A DNA stretch of 64,000 nt from Dinochytrium kinnereticum. Its lineage: Eukaryota; Chytridiomycota; Chytridiomycetes; Chytridiales; Chytridiaceae. The notes beneath the pieces are model-generated. The model did not search any database. It was not told where the DNA came from and saw nothing but the letters and a program-made list of their open reading frames with translations. A program made the translations under genes and the position numbers. The stretch is from NCBI GenBank assembly GCA_027604005.1, contig JADGJT010000044.1, positions 28,490 through 92,489 on the forward strand. The letters run 5' to 3'. This document shows, one piece after another, positions 13,039 to 25,320 of this stretch (the stretch's first letter is position 1; each line of letters opens with the position of its first letter).

Positions 13039-13796
13039 ACACGATATTCCAAAAATAGAGAACCAAGGAATTGAACCCACATTGATTTGGGATCTGCTTT
13101 CATCTTGCTGGAACCGCCGGAAAGTGCTTGACCTTGGATAGAGCATGGCATCAAACACCACGGTTGGACCAATCGGAACACTCCAACACCACGATTCAAT
13201 GACATTTGGTCGGACACCAAAACCACCACAGCCGTAGGTTACCGTCGGAGATCGAATTTAAAATCTGGTGCTGCGCGGGTGATCGGAGTAAACTGATTGG
13301 ACGGACCAAGATCGGGTTTCGCTCCAAGGTTGTTCGTTTGCAAACAAAACTTCGGTTTGCTGTCCTGCTGCCTGTTTTCGTTTAAATTCAACGGAGCAAC
13401 GCCAGCGACGCCAGACGGCATTTGACTGCTGCGCGTGCTTGAGCTTTCACCACCGCCGCCGTTCTATACCCGTAGCCTCTGCGTCTGTGGTCTCTCGATA
13501 CGTGCATTCAGAAAGAGATGGCGGCCGCATCAGAGACAGAGCGCTTGGTTGAGAGCAAGACATGCTGCTCCTCTTCAACCGCCTCCTCCACTGTCACTGC
13601 GGATGCTTCATACTGTCCTGACCGATCCCTTCACTGTCGCAACTCTGTCTTTGTTTATGACGATGTGGGTTGACCCCTCCGCACATCTCACCCCAATCGT
13701 CTAACTGAACTCTCTTTACAGACCTCACTTCTATTCCGCATCATCGCTAGCTTCCTATCAAACGGCTTTGGCACCCTCCCAAACCACTGCGCAATC
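13039..13796. promoter_or_regulatory. Intergenic, upstream of the hybrid kinase
   Basis: About 760 bases between the HtrA stop and the kinase ATG. No gene is recognisable. A stretch near 13061-13080 resembles a tRNA B-box on the minus strand but lacks a tRNA fold. Downstream of about 13430 the sequence becomes C/T-rich and leads into the kinase start, as expected of its promoter and 5' UTR. Confidence 0.4.
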
Positions 13797-16577
13797 ATGG
13801 CCTCCTCCCACAACACCCTCTCACAAGTTCGGCGACTCATGGCCTCACTCTTTCAGATCGATCTAGACCAAGCCGCCAAATCAAACGCCTTCTGCTTTGT
13901 TCATTACCCCGACCCCAGTTCATCTGGATATTACTTTGGACCAGAGACAGGTGTGGGAAGGCTTCACCCATTGCTCAAGAGTGATTCAAACCTGGATCCC
14001 ATTCGGTCGGTAGTGCGGGCGGCGGTGAGCGCCGGGATCACTTCCTTTGCGGTTTACTACGATTCGCATGTGCTCGGTGGATCCTTTGGAGCAGTTGAGG
14101 GCGATGCCATGCAGCGTGTGTTTGGGAGCCTTGGTGCTCGGGAGCTGGTGAGTACGGTTTGATACTTTCGGTTCCTCTTTGTTTCGTTTCTAAACGCATC
14201 CTTTAAAAACATAACAAAAACAAATAATAAAAAAAAAGTCGCTACTTGGTGGGAGACCAAGACCAACTAGCGTGTCTTCGCGTCCGTTCCGTCACATATC
14301 AAGCGACGCCGTGCACCACACCGTCTCCTCAAAGCACAGCATTGGCTCGCTCCCACCCCCCTACCAGGAGTTCTACACAAAAGAAGTCGGAAAGCACTTA
14401 ACACTCGCACCGCACGCCAAGAGCCTCACGGAATACACCGCAAGACCGTGCGAGGCCAAGGATGACATTAGCTTTGCGGATCTCGCTGACCTGTTGTGTC
14501 ATGAGCTCAGGAATCCTTTGAACGGCATCCTAGGGTGCATAGAAGTTCTAAAGGAGACGTTTGCAAAGAGAAAGGCCTTGCTCACATCTGAATCCTCGGC
14601 TTCGCGTATCCCTCACGATCAGATCGAGACTTTCTTACAGGGTCGTCATTATGGGTCGTCTATGTACCCCATGGCCTCACAGAAGGATTTGCTAAGGCTT
14701 CTGGACGCAACCTGCTTCCCTCCACAGACACCTCCTCCCGAGTCATGCACTTCTGAGATGCAAGTGGACACGACTTTCCCGGACTGTCTTCACTCAGCAT
14801 TGGTTTCTCCACCTTATTCCTCTTCAATGTCACCCGAACCAACCGCTTCAAGCGCCATAAAGCGAAAGATTTGCGATGAAGAATCCGGGAAAATGTCCAT
14901 GGACTCCTCTATTCGCGCCAAGCTTCTTTCACAACTTCAAGCGGAAGAAGAGGCGCTAAGTGCCATTGAGCTTTGCGCATCTCACGCCACTCTTGCCACC
15001 GACGAAGCACTTGAGCTGTCAAAGCTTCAAGGGCCATCGTCAATAGGAAGCCGAACGAAAACGTCATGGTTCGCCCCCGTTGAGGCTCCAGTAGAGGTGG
15101 ATCTTGGACTTTTGATTTGCGATGCCGTAGGCGTCTTCTCGCAGATCGAGGGTGGGTCGGGTGTTAACCCGGATTGGTTTCAAGCTGTGAATGACTCGGC
15201 GTCTCCTGTTTCCGGTGATATTAAGAGCATGAGATTGACTGCACGGTGCCACCCAGATCCCCTAAAGAGAGCATTGGTGAGCCTTGTCTCCAACGCTCTT
15301 GTGGAGCCAAAAGGGGATTCAGATGTGAGAGAGGAGGTTAGAGTGGTGTTTGTGGGTCTCGGACACATAAGTGATCACAAGCACAATAGGTCGATATTTG
15401 CGGTCGAGTGTTTTAACGCCGTCGTTGTGACTCGGAAAGCGAATGATTCTACGCATAGAGAAGATGAGGCTGCTTGTCAGACGATTGCTGAACAACTGGG
15501 ATGGTGTCATTCATCTTTGGTGATGGGATCATGGACCGTTCGCCCTGGAAACTCTGTGAAAAAATATGAAGGCACTCGGATCGGACTTTTGGTCACCAAG
15601 CGCCAGGTGGAGCTCATGGGTGGACAGATGTTTGTTGATATCGGAAGATCGGGATGCACGACCTTTTCTATATTATTTAACCGTTGTGAACAACTGCCTA
15701 AGTCATCGATAACAGATGAACATGCTGTGGATTCGTTAGAACCTTTATCGGTGGCGTTCGATTCCCGATGTGTTGCTGCCGCTACGACCGCCGGGAATAG
15801 CGGAGACTTTTCCCGTAAGCAGGTCAAGGATCTAAGAGAAAAGACGTTTGGGCTTGAAGGAGGGTCATTGTTCAAGAAGACTAGAGTGGAAGGGTACGGT
15901 CGGGCCCGGCAGCTCTCAGTAGGGCAGGCCGTGACAGGAATCGCGATGCCTATCTCTCCTTCAACAGACAGCGTTAGAAGAGCTTTGATCGTTGAAGATA
16001 ATCAGATCAAGTGAGTGACCATTACTCTTTTTTTCCTGTTATAATCCTTATCGCCTGCTTACAATGTTTTCTTTTGTCCTTCAACAGTCAACGCCTACTT
16101 CAGCGCCTCCTCCTCCAAATCGGGATAGAGTCAACGATCGTCAACGATGGAGTTGAATGTCTCGAGATTCTCTCCCGCGACGGCACCTTCACTTACGACA
16201 TCGTCTTCATGGACGTCATCCTACCTCGTCTAGATGGCTATACAACTACTTCCGAAATTCGTCGTCTCGAACAAGAACGAGGCTACAAGGACCATAACCT
16301 CCAAACATTTGAGGCCGAGCCCCCAGTTTCACCTGTATCCAACGACTCTATGGGAGTTGATAGAACAAAAAGGAGGATTCGAATCGTCGGTGTTTCGAGT
16401 AATGCAAGAGGGGAGCAGATTCAAGCGGGGCTTGCCTGTGGGATGGATGAATACATTGTTAAGCCATGGAAAAAGGAGGATATTTATCGTGTTTGTGGGC
16501 ATCACGGATCTCCTAATAGACGGCCGACCGAGTTCACAGGACATGGAGTTCGTGGCGTGGCTCCGTCAGCGGTCTGA
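13797..16577 (+). CDS. Hybrid histidine kinase with C-terminal receiver; ATP-binding site degenerate
   Basis: Exons 13797-14147, 14239-16010 and 16088-16577 give 870 residues. Residues 1-120 resemble a sensor region of unknown type. A HisKA-type H-box, LADLLCHELRNPLNGILG, places the phospho-acceptor His near 205. The catalytic domain keeps an N-box (LVSLVSNAL, Asn about 469) and a G2-like element (GTRIGLLVTKRQVELMGG). The G1 aspartate motif (DxGxG) is replaced by FAVECFN, and GTR stands where GTG is usual. The receiver domain is intact: ALIVEDNQINQRLLQRLL, DIVFMDVILPRLDG (Asp about 750), IVGVSS and YIVKPWKKED. Such a protein could take phosphate from a partner kinase, act as phosphatase or scaffold, or be a weak kinase; loss of the ADP-binding Asp argues against normal autokinase activity. 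The receiver is nearly the twin of the one encoded at 6.1-7.1 kb. Confidence 0.85.
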
Positions 16578-17886
16578 TTCTTTAGCTTTTTTTTGTTCTC
16601 ACGTTACGTCTTCCCCAAGATTCTATCTACATCCTGATTTTTTTTTAAATGTTTTTATGTTATTCTTTGCTCACAATATTTTTATTTTGATTAACTCCAA
16701 AAGAGCGGTCTTCTTTTCCATCACTTAGCAATCTTTTTTTATTTAGTTTTTATGCTGCATACTTCTGTTATCCTTCATACCCCAAAGATCGAGCATAATG
16801 CTTTTAAGTTTTCTTTTAAATTATTTTATTGTATTTATCTTTGTTATTTTTATATTATCAGTTGGAAAGTGCCCCCAACAATGATGCATAATAAGATTCC
16901 TTCCCTCTGCTGCAAGTATCCAACTCACTTTTTTTTTATGCTTTTCTCGACGATGCCACAAAGTCCAATTAGTCACGGTCCAGATTCGAGATCCATGGCA
17001 GATTCATGTTCTTTCCATCATTTAAATACTTCCCGATTAATAAATTCCAGTCCGCGAACTCTCGGAGACGGCAATCAGTCAGAGTCTGGAGTTATCAGCC
17101 CAGAACCCACCGATGAAACAATCTTTTTTTGTTGTTTTTTTTTGCAACTCCGCAGCACATTGGTCCAGATCCGGATATGGAACCATAATTGCTTAATATC
17201 ACATTGTCTCGCGAGATTGTTTTTTACGCCAACCTTGCTGATTTTTTTTTTTAGACAAATGCGGTACGTGACGCGCTCGAGCTTAGCATTTTGCGACGAG
17301 GTGTTTATCTGATTTCCTTGAGCTTTCATCGCATCGCTCCAAAGTTGCAGCCAAGCGAAAAAACGTCAATGGCATAAAAACAATGGTGTTTGCAAGAGAT
17401 GATGAATAGTATCAGCTGCTTGAAGACGGTGGGGGTCTGCGCATGCACTCGCTATTGCATCATGAGTTGATGTGGTATTCAACTGTCATTTCATGATCCT
17501 GTCAGCTCAGTAACCTGCATCATCCCAAACACAAACCCAAAAGGCTGAACAAAGGCGGTTTGAAACCAGCGCACGCCTGAACATCATCTACCATCAGTCC
17601 GTCATCTGTCCCAGCGACGGGCGTCTTTCTCTGGGTGGCATCGTATCGTCGGTCATCCTTAATTGTTGGCTCGTTTGGCTGTCGACTTGTCCGAATTCTT
17701 TTTTTCGGCTGGCTGGAGTTGAATTCAACAGAATTCTCAAGAACGCATCTCCGCCACCAAACGCACCCTCCTCATTGAGGCCGAGCATCCGCGGGACGTC
17801 TGCGCTAGACACCGTCATCCGGGAACGGCTTCCATCTATTCCTGAGGACTGAGCAGTCGAGGGGCAACCGATAGACTGGCAGGAAG
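16578..17886. other. Intergenic, very AT-rich
   Basis: About 1.3 kb after the kinase stop. The first 700 bases are strongly T-rich with many T-runs and give only low-complexity translations. From about 17350 the base composition becomes mixed and probably represents the upstream region of the next plus-strand gene. No gene or RNA is recognisable. Confidence 0.5.
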
Positions 17887-20800
17887 ATGGATGCAGGAAG
17901 CAGGCACCACCATGACCACCATCTGAGGCCAAGCTCAAAGGCCATATACCTCATTCAGACTCAAGTCTCAAAGTCTTCCAAGCGTTTTCCCTCATCCCGC
18001 TTCACGCCGTTTGGTGCGGCATTCTCTGGAGCATCGACCGTGGCTGGTGCTTTCAAGTGGAGTGATGGTGGGACGACGGATGGATGCGACAGGGCTGCAG
18101 AGATGGGGCAGGACGAAGAAGGAGCTTCAAGGAGGCTTCTTGTGCCGTCTTGGTATACTCTCCTTCAACTGCATGTTGTGCTTCAGATTGTGTATGGGTT
18201 GCCCGACGCTCGTCAGCCCCACACTTTTGAGGTGGTTCGTGAGAGTCATGACGTGGAGGCCGACACTAGGGCTTCTCGGTCCTCAAGGGAAGAAAAGTAC
18301 ACGGATCTCCCGGGTATAAATGGAGGGAATGTTGGAACAGGAGGGCGACAGCGGCATGAGGGGTTCCATCCATCGAGTAGCTCGGCAAACGCGTCAGCCA
18401 CTTCAAAGGATTTTCTGTTGGGGGGTGGTATTGTCATTGATACGACTGGCGTCCACCACCTCGTCATGCCTTCTTTATCAGCTATTGGAACGACGACATT
18501 TTCGGGGAGGCCATCGCCGCGCAGAACCTCTTCCAAGTCCACTTCAGCATTGGATAGAGGCCATTTGACTAAAGCCTCCCATCACGTTAACACTGTCTCA
18601 TCAGACCGCTTTAGCGGTACTCATGATGATGAAAGTTGGATAGAAGAGGATGATGAGGATGAATCCCTTGACGGCTTCTTGGAAGACCTGAATCCCGACC
18701 ACCCTAGCTTCTCACCCGTCTCACGTCCACTCTCACCATCCTCAATGGCATCGTCCGGCTCTAGAAGTATTAGCAGAAGACGCTCCGATGACTTGGCTCT
18801 GAACATTCGGTCAAAGGCTGTCGGTGGGATGGTGGGTGGCCACTCTTCCAAGCCACGGAGGCGCACTAGCCTTCAACCGTTTTCACCTTCAGCCGCTATG
18901 CCGTCTTCTTTGTCTAGTTCTGGACCTCAGAATGGTGAATGGACCCGAGCATATACTTCAAAGCGAAGTGCCCGACGCGCGAGCGATGGGAGGGTCGTGC
19001 AGGAGAAGGAGATTGGTCGAAGGGTCAAGAGTGTTGACCTTATTCGGTATAAGATAGTGGAGCCTCAGAACGATTTAGTAATATCTCAATATGCCCCTGC
19101 TTGCTACATACGTGAGTCCTTTCTTTTGCATGGTTCATTCCTGAAAGGCAAGGGCCCTCTAATAAGAAAACCAACTTATAGAGCATTCACATCCCCATGC
19201 ACGGCCCTCGACTGTTTTGAGCGATGATCCTGAAGCTTATGAGGTATGCTATCTTTCTATTTCGCGGCCTAATCACGCTATAAGTTTTCCTACTTTGAAA
19301 ACGTCCGAGACGAACGCTTCTTTAGATTGGAGGAAGTACTATCAAAATCCCACGAGACCGTTTTGTACAAATACCATGACTTTAGCAAAGAATCCGTTAT
19401 TGAGATCACCATCAATGTGAGATTTGAAGCAACTTAATGAAGCCTAACCTTTTTTTATTGCAAAAGCTTAAAGAGATTCTTCCTCATTCCTCCAAGACGG
19501 ATCCTGGCCCACTTCTACCAAGATGCGCAGGTGGTACTCATTTTCTCAATAAGGAGAATCCTCTACCTCGGGAGAGCAACTCAAAGCCGTTACCCCAGAG
19601 TCCACACCTCTCTAGTCGTATCCCGATCCCCTCAATTTCAAAGCGTGTTGCCGGAGATGGATCCAAAGCAGCATCTAGAGGGCTAAAAACACAACCAGCG
19701 GTTCAATTCACAACATCATCGGATGTTTCGTCTCTGGAGATGGTGAATTTTTTCCTTTGGGAGACTCATCATGCAGAGGGTCCATTGGAGAGAAAGGAAT
19801 CACTTCAATCGATGTCTCAGGCTGGCAGCCCTTCTCGCCGTCTTGACATAGAGAGAGATGATGGATTGTTTCTGCTTCCAAGGCCTGGGAGTCCCTCGGA
19901 GATGACCCAGGAACAGGGGTTTCCTTTGCCTTCCACCTCCAAGCATTACGACCCGTCGTTGAAAAAATCGCTCCGGTTGAGGAAATGCTACCTTTGCCGC
20001 CTCTACGGCTGCACTAAAACAGATGGATGTCTTCCTTTCTATTTTCAATCCTCCCCCTCATATTCGTCTTACCTTCAGCTTAACTCCCTGACAACTCCGG
20101 CCTCCTTACCTTCCTCTCTGATACCAACCTCAACCTTCTCTTCATCCCTATCTATGGCATCGTCAGCCGGCACCGCCCTCCTCAATTTCACAAGTAGAAG
20201 ACCTTCAACTCCTCACCCAGAAGACCTTCCATCCTCCATCTCCTCAGTCCTAGGCCTTCATTCCCCTCAGCCAACTCACCCGACCCCAGGATCCCCATCG
20301 ACAAAGTCACTAACCTCACCCCTCAAAACTTCACAATCCATCAAACACCTATTGGACCCATCAGGCATTCTTCCGCAGGCTTGCTGTGATGTTTGTCCAT
20401 ACGCCGCGAGACCAGGATTGGATTGGTGTCCCTCCAGCCAACCCATATCAGAATCATCCGCAGCCGCGTTGTTCTCAGCGAAATCACGTGAACTTCACCG
20501 CGCAAGACGTTTCTTTCTTGAGACCGGTGGCGTGTGTGGAGGTTGGAGGGAAGCGGACGGGTCTCCGTGTCGGATGTGCGTGTCATCACGCCGTCCACCG
20601 CGACACCGTGATTGGGTTGTTGATCAAATGATGAATGTGAGTGAGGAGGAGGAGGAGGAGGATGCGGATTTGGTTCGATCTGAGGTTCCTGCTGCTGCTC
20701 CTAATTTCTTTGAATCGAGGGATCGGGATGAGGACGTGAATATGTCGGGATGGGGTTCTTCCGCACCAGCCACTGAATCTACAACAGAAAGACGTGGAGA

Positions 20801-21230
20801 GACAGATATTTATTCTCTGTTTGGGTTATCGGACCGCCGTCTAGGGGGGTCTACTCCTCCGTTCACAAAAAGGAAACAACCGTGCGACGACCCCATCAAC
20901 CACCCAAGTGACGCCTCTGCAGATTACCACGTATCCTCAGATTGGTGCATTCAATGCTCAAAGCGCTATCCGCAAGGTTTGATCAAGAATATAGCGACCT
21001 CACACAGCAAGGGCACGAAGCCTCGTCGCCGCCTATGCGGAGTCTGCTTTAAAGACTTGACAGGAGACGAGTATCCAAGCCCCGTGGATTCCTGCACGCC
21101 GCCTTTTTTCAGCATAACCTCGTCAGGAGGATCCAAGTCTGAAGGATTTGCGTTTCGCACGGGACGATGGGATGGTGAAGGGGAGAGCGCGATGCAGTAT
21201 GGTGGAGGTGTTTATCCTCAGGACGACTGA
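17887..21230 (+). CDS. Unrecognised large protein with cysteine-rich C-terminal half
   Basis: Exons 17887-19111, 19182-19243, 19285-19416 and 19467-21230 join in frame to 1060 residues. The N-terminal ~390 residues are Ser-rich and disordered with an acidic patch (DDESWIEEDDEDESLDG). Around residues 385-460 is a more ordered region (DLIRYKIVEPQNDLVISQY, FSYFENVRDERFFRLEEVLS, LYKYHDFSKESVIEITIN), the best candidate for a folded domain. The C-terminal half carries spaced C-x2-C pairs: CYLCRLYGC, CCDVCPYAARPGLDWC, CGG...CRMC, and DWCIQCSKRYPQ paired with RRLCGVCFKDL, which suggest zinc-binding modules. I do not recognise the family. It is followed after only 46 bases by the p24 gene on the same strand. 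Confidence 0.7.
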
Positions 21231-21276
21231 AAATAAAATTTATTCGAACAGAAGAAAAAACCTTTTGAACTTCCCC

Positions 21277-22483
21277 ATGCGCAACTTGCTGGTCGTCTTC
21301 ACTGTCGGTGCAGCGCTGCTCGGATGGTCGGGCGTCGACGCCAACAACGCCTTCCAGATCAGAGTGCAGCCTCATATGAAGGAGTGAGTGCTCTTACATT
21401 TGCCGCAGGGGGGGCGGTCTGATTGCGTTTGGCTGTTATGCTGGTCTTTTTTTCTAACCCCGAAACAAACGCTCTTCTTGCAAAAATAAAACACCGTGTG
21501 CGTAAAGATGCTTTCACGAGCACCTCGATATCGGTCAACAGCTCGACATTGCGTTCCAGGTCTACGATGGTGGTCAACTTGACATCGACTTTTGGGTATG
21601 GGAAAAACAAACACCTTCTCGAGTCGTTTTCCACAATTCCTGAAGCGTTGCCTCTGGCTTTCCCTTCTCTTTGGTATAGATCGCGGCTCCCGACGAGCGA
21701 TTAGTCCATTCCATCTTCAAGCAAACCCAAATGACGCACTCACTGAAGGCCCAACAAAAAGGACGATACCAATACTGCTTCAGCAACCAAATGTCATCGG
21801 TCACTCAAAAGGTGATCACATTCACAGCAAGAGGCCCCGACGAGCGGGTTCTATTTGAGGAAAAGTACAAGGATTCAAAGGGTATTTACTCTTTCTTTTT
21901 TTTGCCTCAGTTTCGTATGGCTGGTGCAGGGAACCAAAAAAAAGAATGAAGGGAGGGACTTCAAAGCAAAGTTCATTCTCCAACGCGAGTTTAATCGGGT
22001 TTTGGTTTACGTGTTTATTGAACAGAGGACTTTCACACGCCCCTTAACGAAGAAATCCGCAAGCTTGCCGACTCCCTCCGGACCATGGCAGACGAGCACA
22101 GCTACCTTCTAGCCAGAGAACAAGTCCACAGATCAAGTAAGAAACAGCTCTAACACCCACCACTTCCTTTTCCAAATAGTACCATAATCAAACACCCCAC
22201 CCCGCTTCCTCTTTTATTTCTACTTTTTTCTAATATGTTGTTGTTCCCTCCAAAAAACAGCCGCTAAAAGTACCAACAGCCGAGTAGTCTGGTGGTCAAT
22301 TCTCGAGACCGTTGTGCTTATCGTCGTTTGCGCGTTCCAGGTATACTATGTCAGGAGGTAAGCTATCGCCCTAGCACTAGTGAATATTTCTTTTTCGTCA
22401 TTCCCTCGTCGCTGACGTCGTCCCATCATCGAAAAACATGAAAAAAAAATTACAGCTTCTTCGAGGTCAAACGTTTGATTTAA
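21277..22483 (+). CDS. p24 cargo receptor, Emp24/TMED2 type
   Basis: Type I membrane protein of COPII/COPI vesicles that sorts cargo (GPI-anchored proteins in particular) between ER and Golgi. Six exons: 21277-21383, 21508-21595, 21680-21881, 22026-22136, 22261-22357 and 22456-22483; 210 residues, the usual family length. A signal peptide (MRNLLVVFTVGAALLGWSG) precedes a GOLD domain with the two conserved cysteines in ECFHEHLDIG and YQYCFSNQMS. Then come a coiled segment (EEIRKLADSLRTMADEHSYL), one TM helix (VVLIVVCAFQVYYV) and a short tail SFFEVKRLI. The FF motif for COPII/COPI binding is present; as in TMED2 the tail ends with hydrophobic residues rather than KKxx. The start is the first ATG in frame. 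All exon joins conserve phase. Confidence 0.95.
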
Positions 22484-22654
22484 ATCCGCTTTGAGGAACA
22501 ACTGCAGGGCAAGGTCAAAAGTCCCGTTGAAACAAACAAGATAAACAAAGGAAGGAGGCGAAGAAGAGGAACCCCCCCCCTCCCCCAACTCGTATACAGG
22601 CGGCGAATAAGTTGAAGGGTGGAATGATACGGCCGTGGATCCGAGTCGCTTTTC

Positions 22655-25288
22655 TTATCTGCGATAATAATGCCTCTAAAAAAAATAAAATTACCGGTGA
22701 ATAAGCAACAACCCTAAAACGAGAGCAAAAAAAAACAAAAGAAAACAGAGGAAAAAGCAGCGACCGACAGAAAGAATAAGAGAACAAAGAAAAAATATCA
22801 CTGTTCTCACCTTGAAGTGGAAATGCAGCTGTAAAATCCCTCGATCAAATGAACACCTATACCCATTCTTATGGGAATACTCCCACTCTCTGTTCACGAC
22901 TCTGAACGCGATATCCTCATAAGGCGCAGACGCGATGAACCGGATGAGAACTGTGTCGGGGAAGCCCTCGTCCTTCTCAATCTTGTAGGTTGGGGTTTTG
23001 GTTTTGTCAATCAGGTCGGGGTAGAAGATATTGAATTTGTAACCTTGGACGACCTGTTTGATTGTTTTTGTTTTTTTTTTTGTTTTTTTTTTGTTTTTTT
23101 TTGAAGATAAGGAGGAGGTCGAGGGAGCGGGAGAGTAATTTGTGAGATTTGGTTGAAAATATGGTTCGAAGGTTGAAAATTCGATAAAGAACAGTGGGCA
23201 AAGTCAGCGTCGCTTAAAGAGGAGGAAACAATAACCAACCTTTGGTGGTGGATTATCAGAATCATAATGCGTCTGATTGTACTTATTCCACTCATACCCC
23301 GTATGGACACGATTAAAGTATCTCGGTTTCCTCGGCCGATACTTATCCTGCCACATGTAAGCAGCCCTAGCAATGACCGCGGTCTCATCCGTAAAGATCT
23401 CCTCATCCTCCTCCATATTCCTCGACGCCTCCGCAATAAACATCGCCTCATCCTTCGTCTGTGTCACCTCCTCAACCGCCGCAACATCCGGTCTCGAAGA
23501 AGCTCCACTCATGACACGCTTACGATGATCCAATAACTCCTCGAAATCCTTCTCCTCATCTACAACCTCCAGCTGCTTATCGTCCCGATGAATTCGGGGC
23601 GTGAGTTTAGGGCTCATGGCGACATTGTAATCTTCATGGTCACCTTCGACGTCTTGGTCCTCGGCGTCTGCCTCCGCTTCAAGCTCCGCAACGGCTTGAG
23701 CGGCAAGCGCGGCGGATTTGGCAGAGGCGGTAGGGCCGGCCAGCAATTCTCGATTCAGTTTGATGGTGGTGGTGGGTTTTGAGTCGGTGGTGGTTGAGTC
23801 GGTAGATTGTAGCCGGAGTTGGTTCAGTCGACGGGAGAGCATGAACTTATGCATGTCTCTTAACCTCGCTTTGGCCTTCCAAACAATCAGAGATTTTAAC
23901 ACCGCCTCCCAAAATTCCACGTCAACAGGCCCTTCCTCCCCTGAGAGTCGTTTCTCGACTTGCTGTTGAGTAAATCGAAGCTGCTCATACGTTTTCCCAG
24001 ACAACATGGTCGTGATCTCCGCCTCCATGGCTACAGCCGACGGGTTCTGTCTTTGCCCAGAATGCAATCTCCGATGTCTCGAAACCTCATCTTCACAAAC
24101 CACCAGCATGGCCTCCCAAAAACTCTTATTGCTCCCATCATGTTCCAACCCAAGATAAAGCAGAACGTCTTTATGAAGTTCCTCGACTTCAGGTAACGTG
24201 AGATTCTGAAAGATCATGTAAGGTTCTTCCGTGTCCATCTCGAGTCCCATCGCGTCGAATTCTTTGGCGACGTCTGTGTCGGTTGCGATGGAAATATTCA
24301 TGGCGAGAACGTCGATGGGTTTTGCGCGGCCTTCTTTTATCCGGATTTGAGCGCGCACTTTGGCTTGGGCGAGGTGGAAATCATCTTCGCGTTTTTCCCA
24401 GTCGCCGAGTTGGGCTTGATCTTTTTCACGTTGGAGGCGGGCCTGGGGTCAAGAAAGAAATAAGAATGAGGAGATGTCGGTGCGATCTTTTTTTTTTGAT
24501 GATGATGTTACCTGCTCTTGCTCTCTTAGCTGCATTTCAATCTCACGTTCAGATCTTCTTCTCTTGAGTTTATCCAGCTCGGCCTATAACGAGCAGGACA
24601 TCGCCGTTAGCAGAACAAACCAAAAAGCCAACCAGATAAAAAAGCAAGTTATATGTTCAATTACCTGCACTTCCTCCTTCTTCTGAGCATCCCGCCTCGC
24701 TCTCTCCAAAGCCGTTATCCCTTGCTTGGCTTGTCCCTCTCGTTTCTTCACCCAGACAAACTTTTGATTGAGGTGGGAATCGCCGAATGGGTTCTCAGTG
24801 TTTGAGTAGCCGAGGTCTGCGACCATCTTTGCTGTGATCTGAGCTTCAAATTGAGCGCTGAGCTCCTCCTTTAATTTCTGGATGGCAACGGGTTACTATG
24901 AAAGCTTCGACTCGTGCATTCGAACACCGAACCTTCTTCTCCAACTTTCTCAAAGCCCTATCTGCCGATGACTCTCTCTTCTTCTTCTCCCTAGCATTTA
25001 AAACTCTCATCAGCATCTCAGGTTATCATCTTCTCCCACCCGCCCATACTTTTTCGACTTCTTCTCCTTCTTCTTCTTCTTCTTCTTCTTCTTCTCGCTG
25101 CTACTGTCTGACCCACTACTTGAATCCGAGCTGCGAGACCGTCCACGTTTGGACCCCGCTCCCTTCCGTTCCTCCCTGTCACTGGTGGCACCTGGACTCC
25201 TCGCCCTGCCCACATCCCTGGAGCCTTCCTTATCGTTCTCCCGCGAGGACGACCGCAGTCGCCTTCTCCCTGATTCTCGGTCTGACAT
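22655..25288 (-). CDS. CACTIN: Cactin, spliceosome-associated protein
   Basis: Nuclear protein that joins the spliceosome and supports splicing fidelity; also implicated in heterochromatin silencing in fission yeast. Seven exons: 25288-25050, 24990-24933, 24877-24665, 24583-24512, 24442-23240, 23053-22811, 22675-22655; 682 residues. The N-terminus is Arg/Ser-rich with a Lys run (coded by CTT repeats on the plus strand). The mid region carries the cactin signature ENPFGDSHLNQKFVW and the central alpha-helical domain (PIDVLAMNI). The strongly conserved C-terminal domain is complete: RKPRYFNRVHTGYEWNKYNQ, HYDSDNPPPK, QGYKFNIFYPDLIDK, PYEDIAFRVVNREWEYSHK. The last 21-nt exon adds RHYYRR and stop, the canonical end. 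The intron at 23239-23054 contains an interrupted homopolymer tract. The ATG lies 32 bases from the SDHAF1 ATG on the other strand. Confidence 0.97.
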
Positions 25289-25320
25289 TCAATCCAAAAA
25301 AATTCAGAGAGAGAAAATAG

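Noticed and set aside
13061..13137. Possible minus-strand tRNA: B-box-like GGTTCAATTCC with CCAAGG/CCTTGG ends 75 nt apart
   Set aside because: The putative T-stem does not pair and there is no A-box; the 75-nt spacing is probably coincidental.
16752..17312. Plus-strand ORF of 186 residues in T-rich DNA
   Set aside because: Phe/Ser/Leu-rich translation explained by T-runs; no start context, no domain.
23037..23240. Lys/Asn-rich frame crossing the T-run at 23.06-23.10 kb as a coding exon of cactin
   Set aside because: Cactin homology requires splicing from DNPPPK (23240) to VQGYKFNIF (23053); the T-run is intronic.
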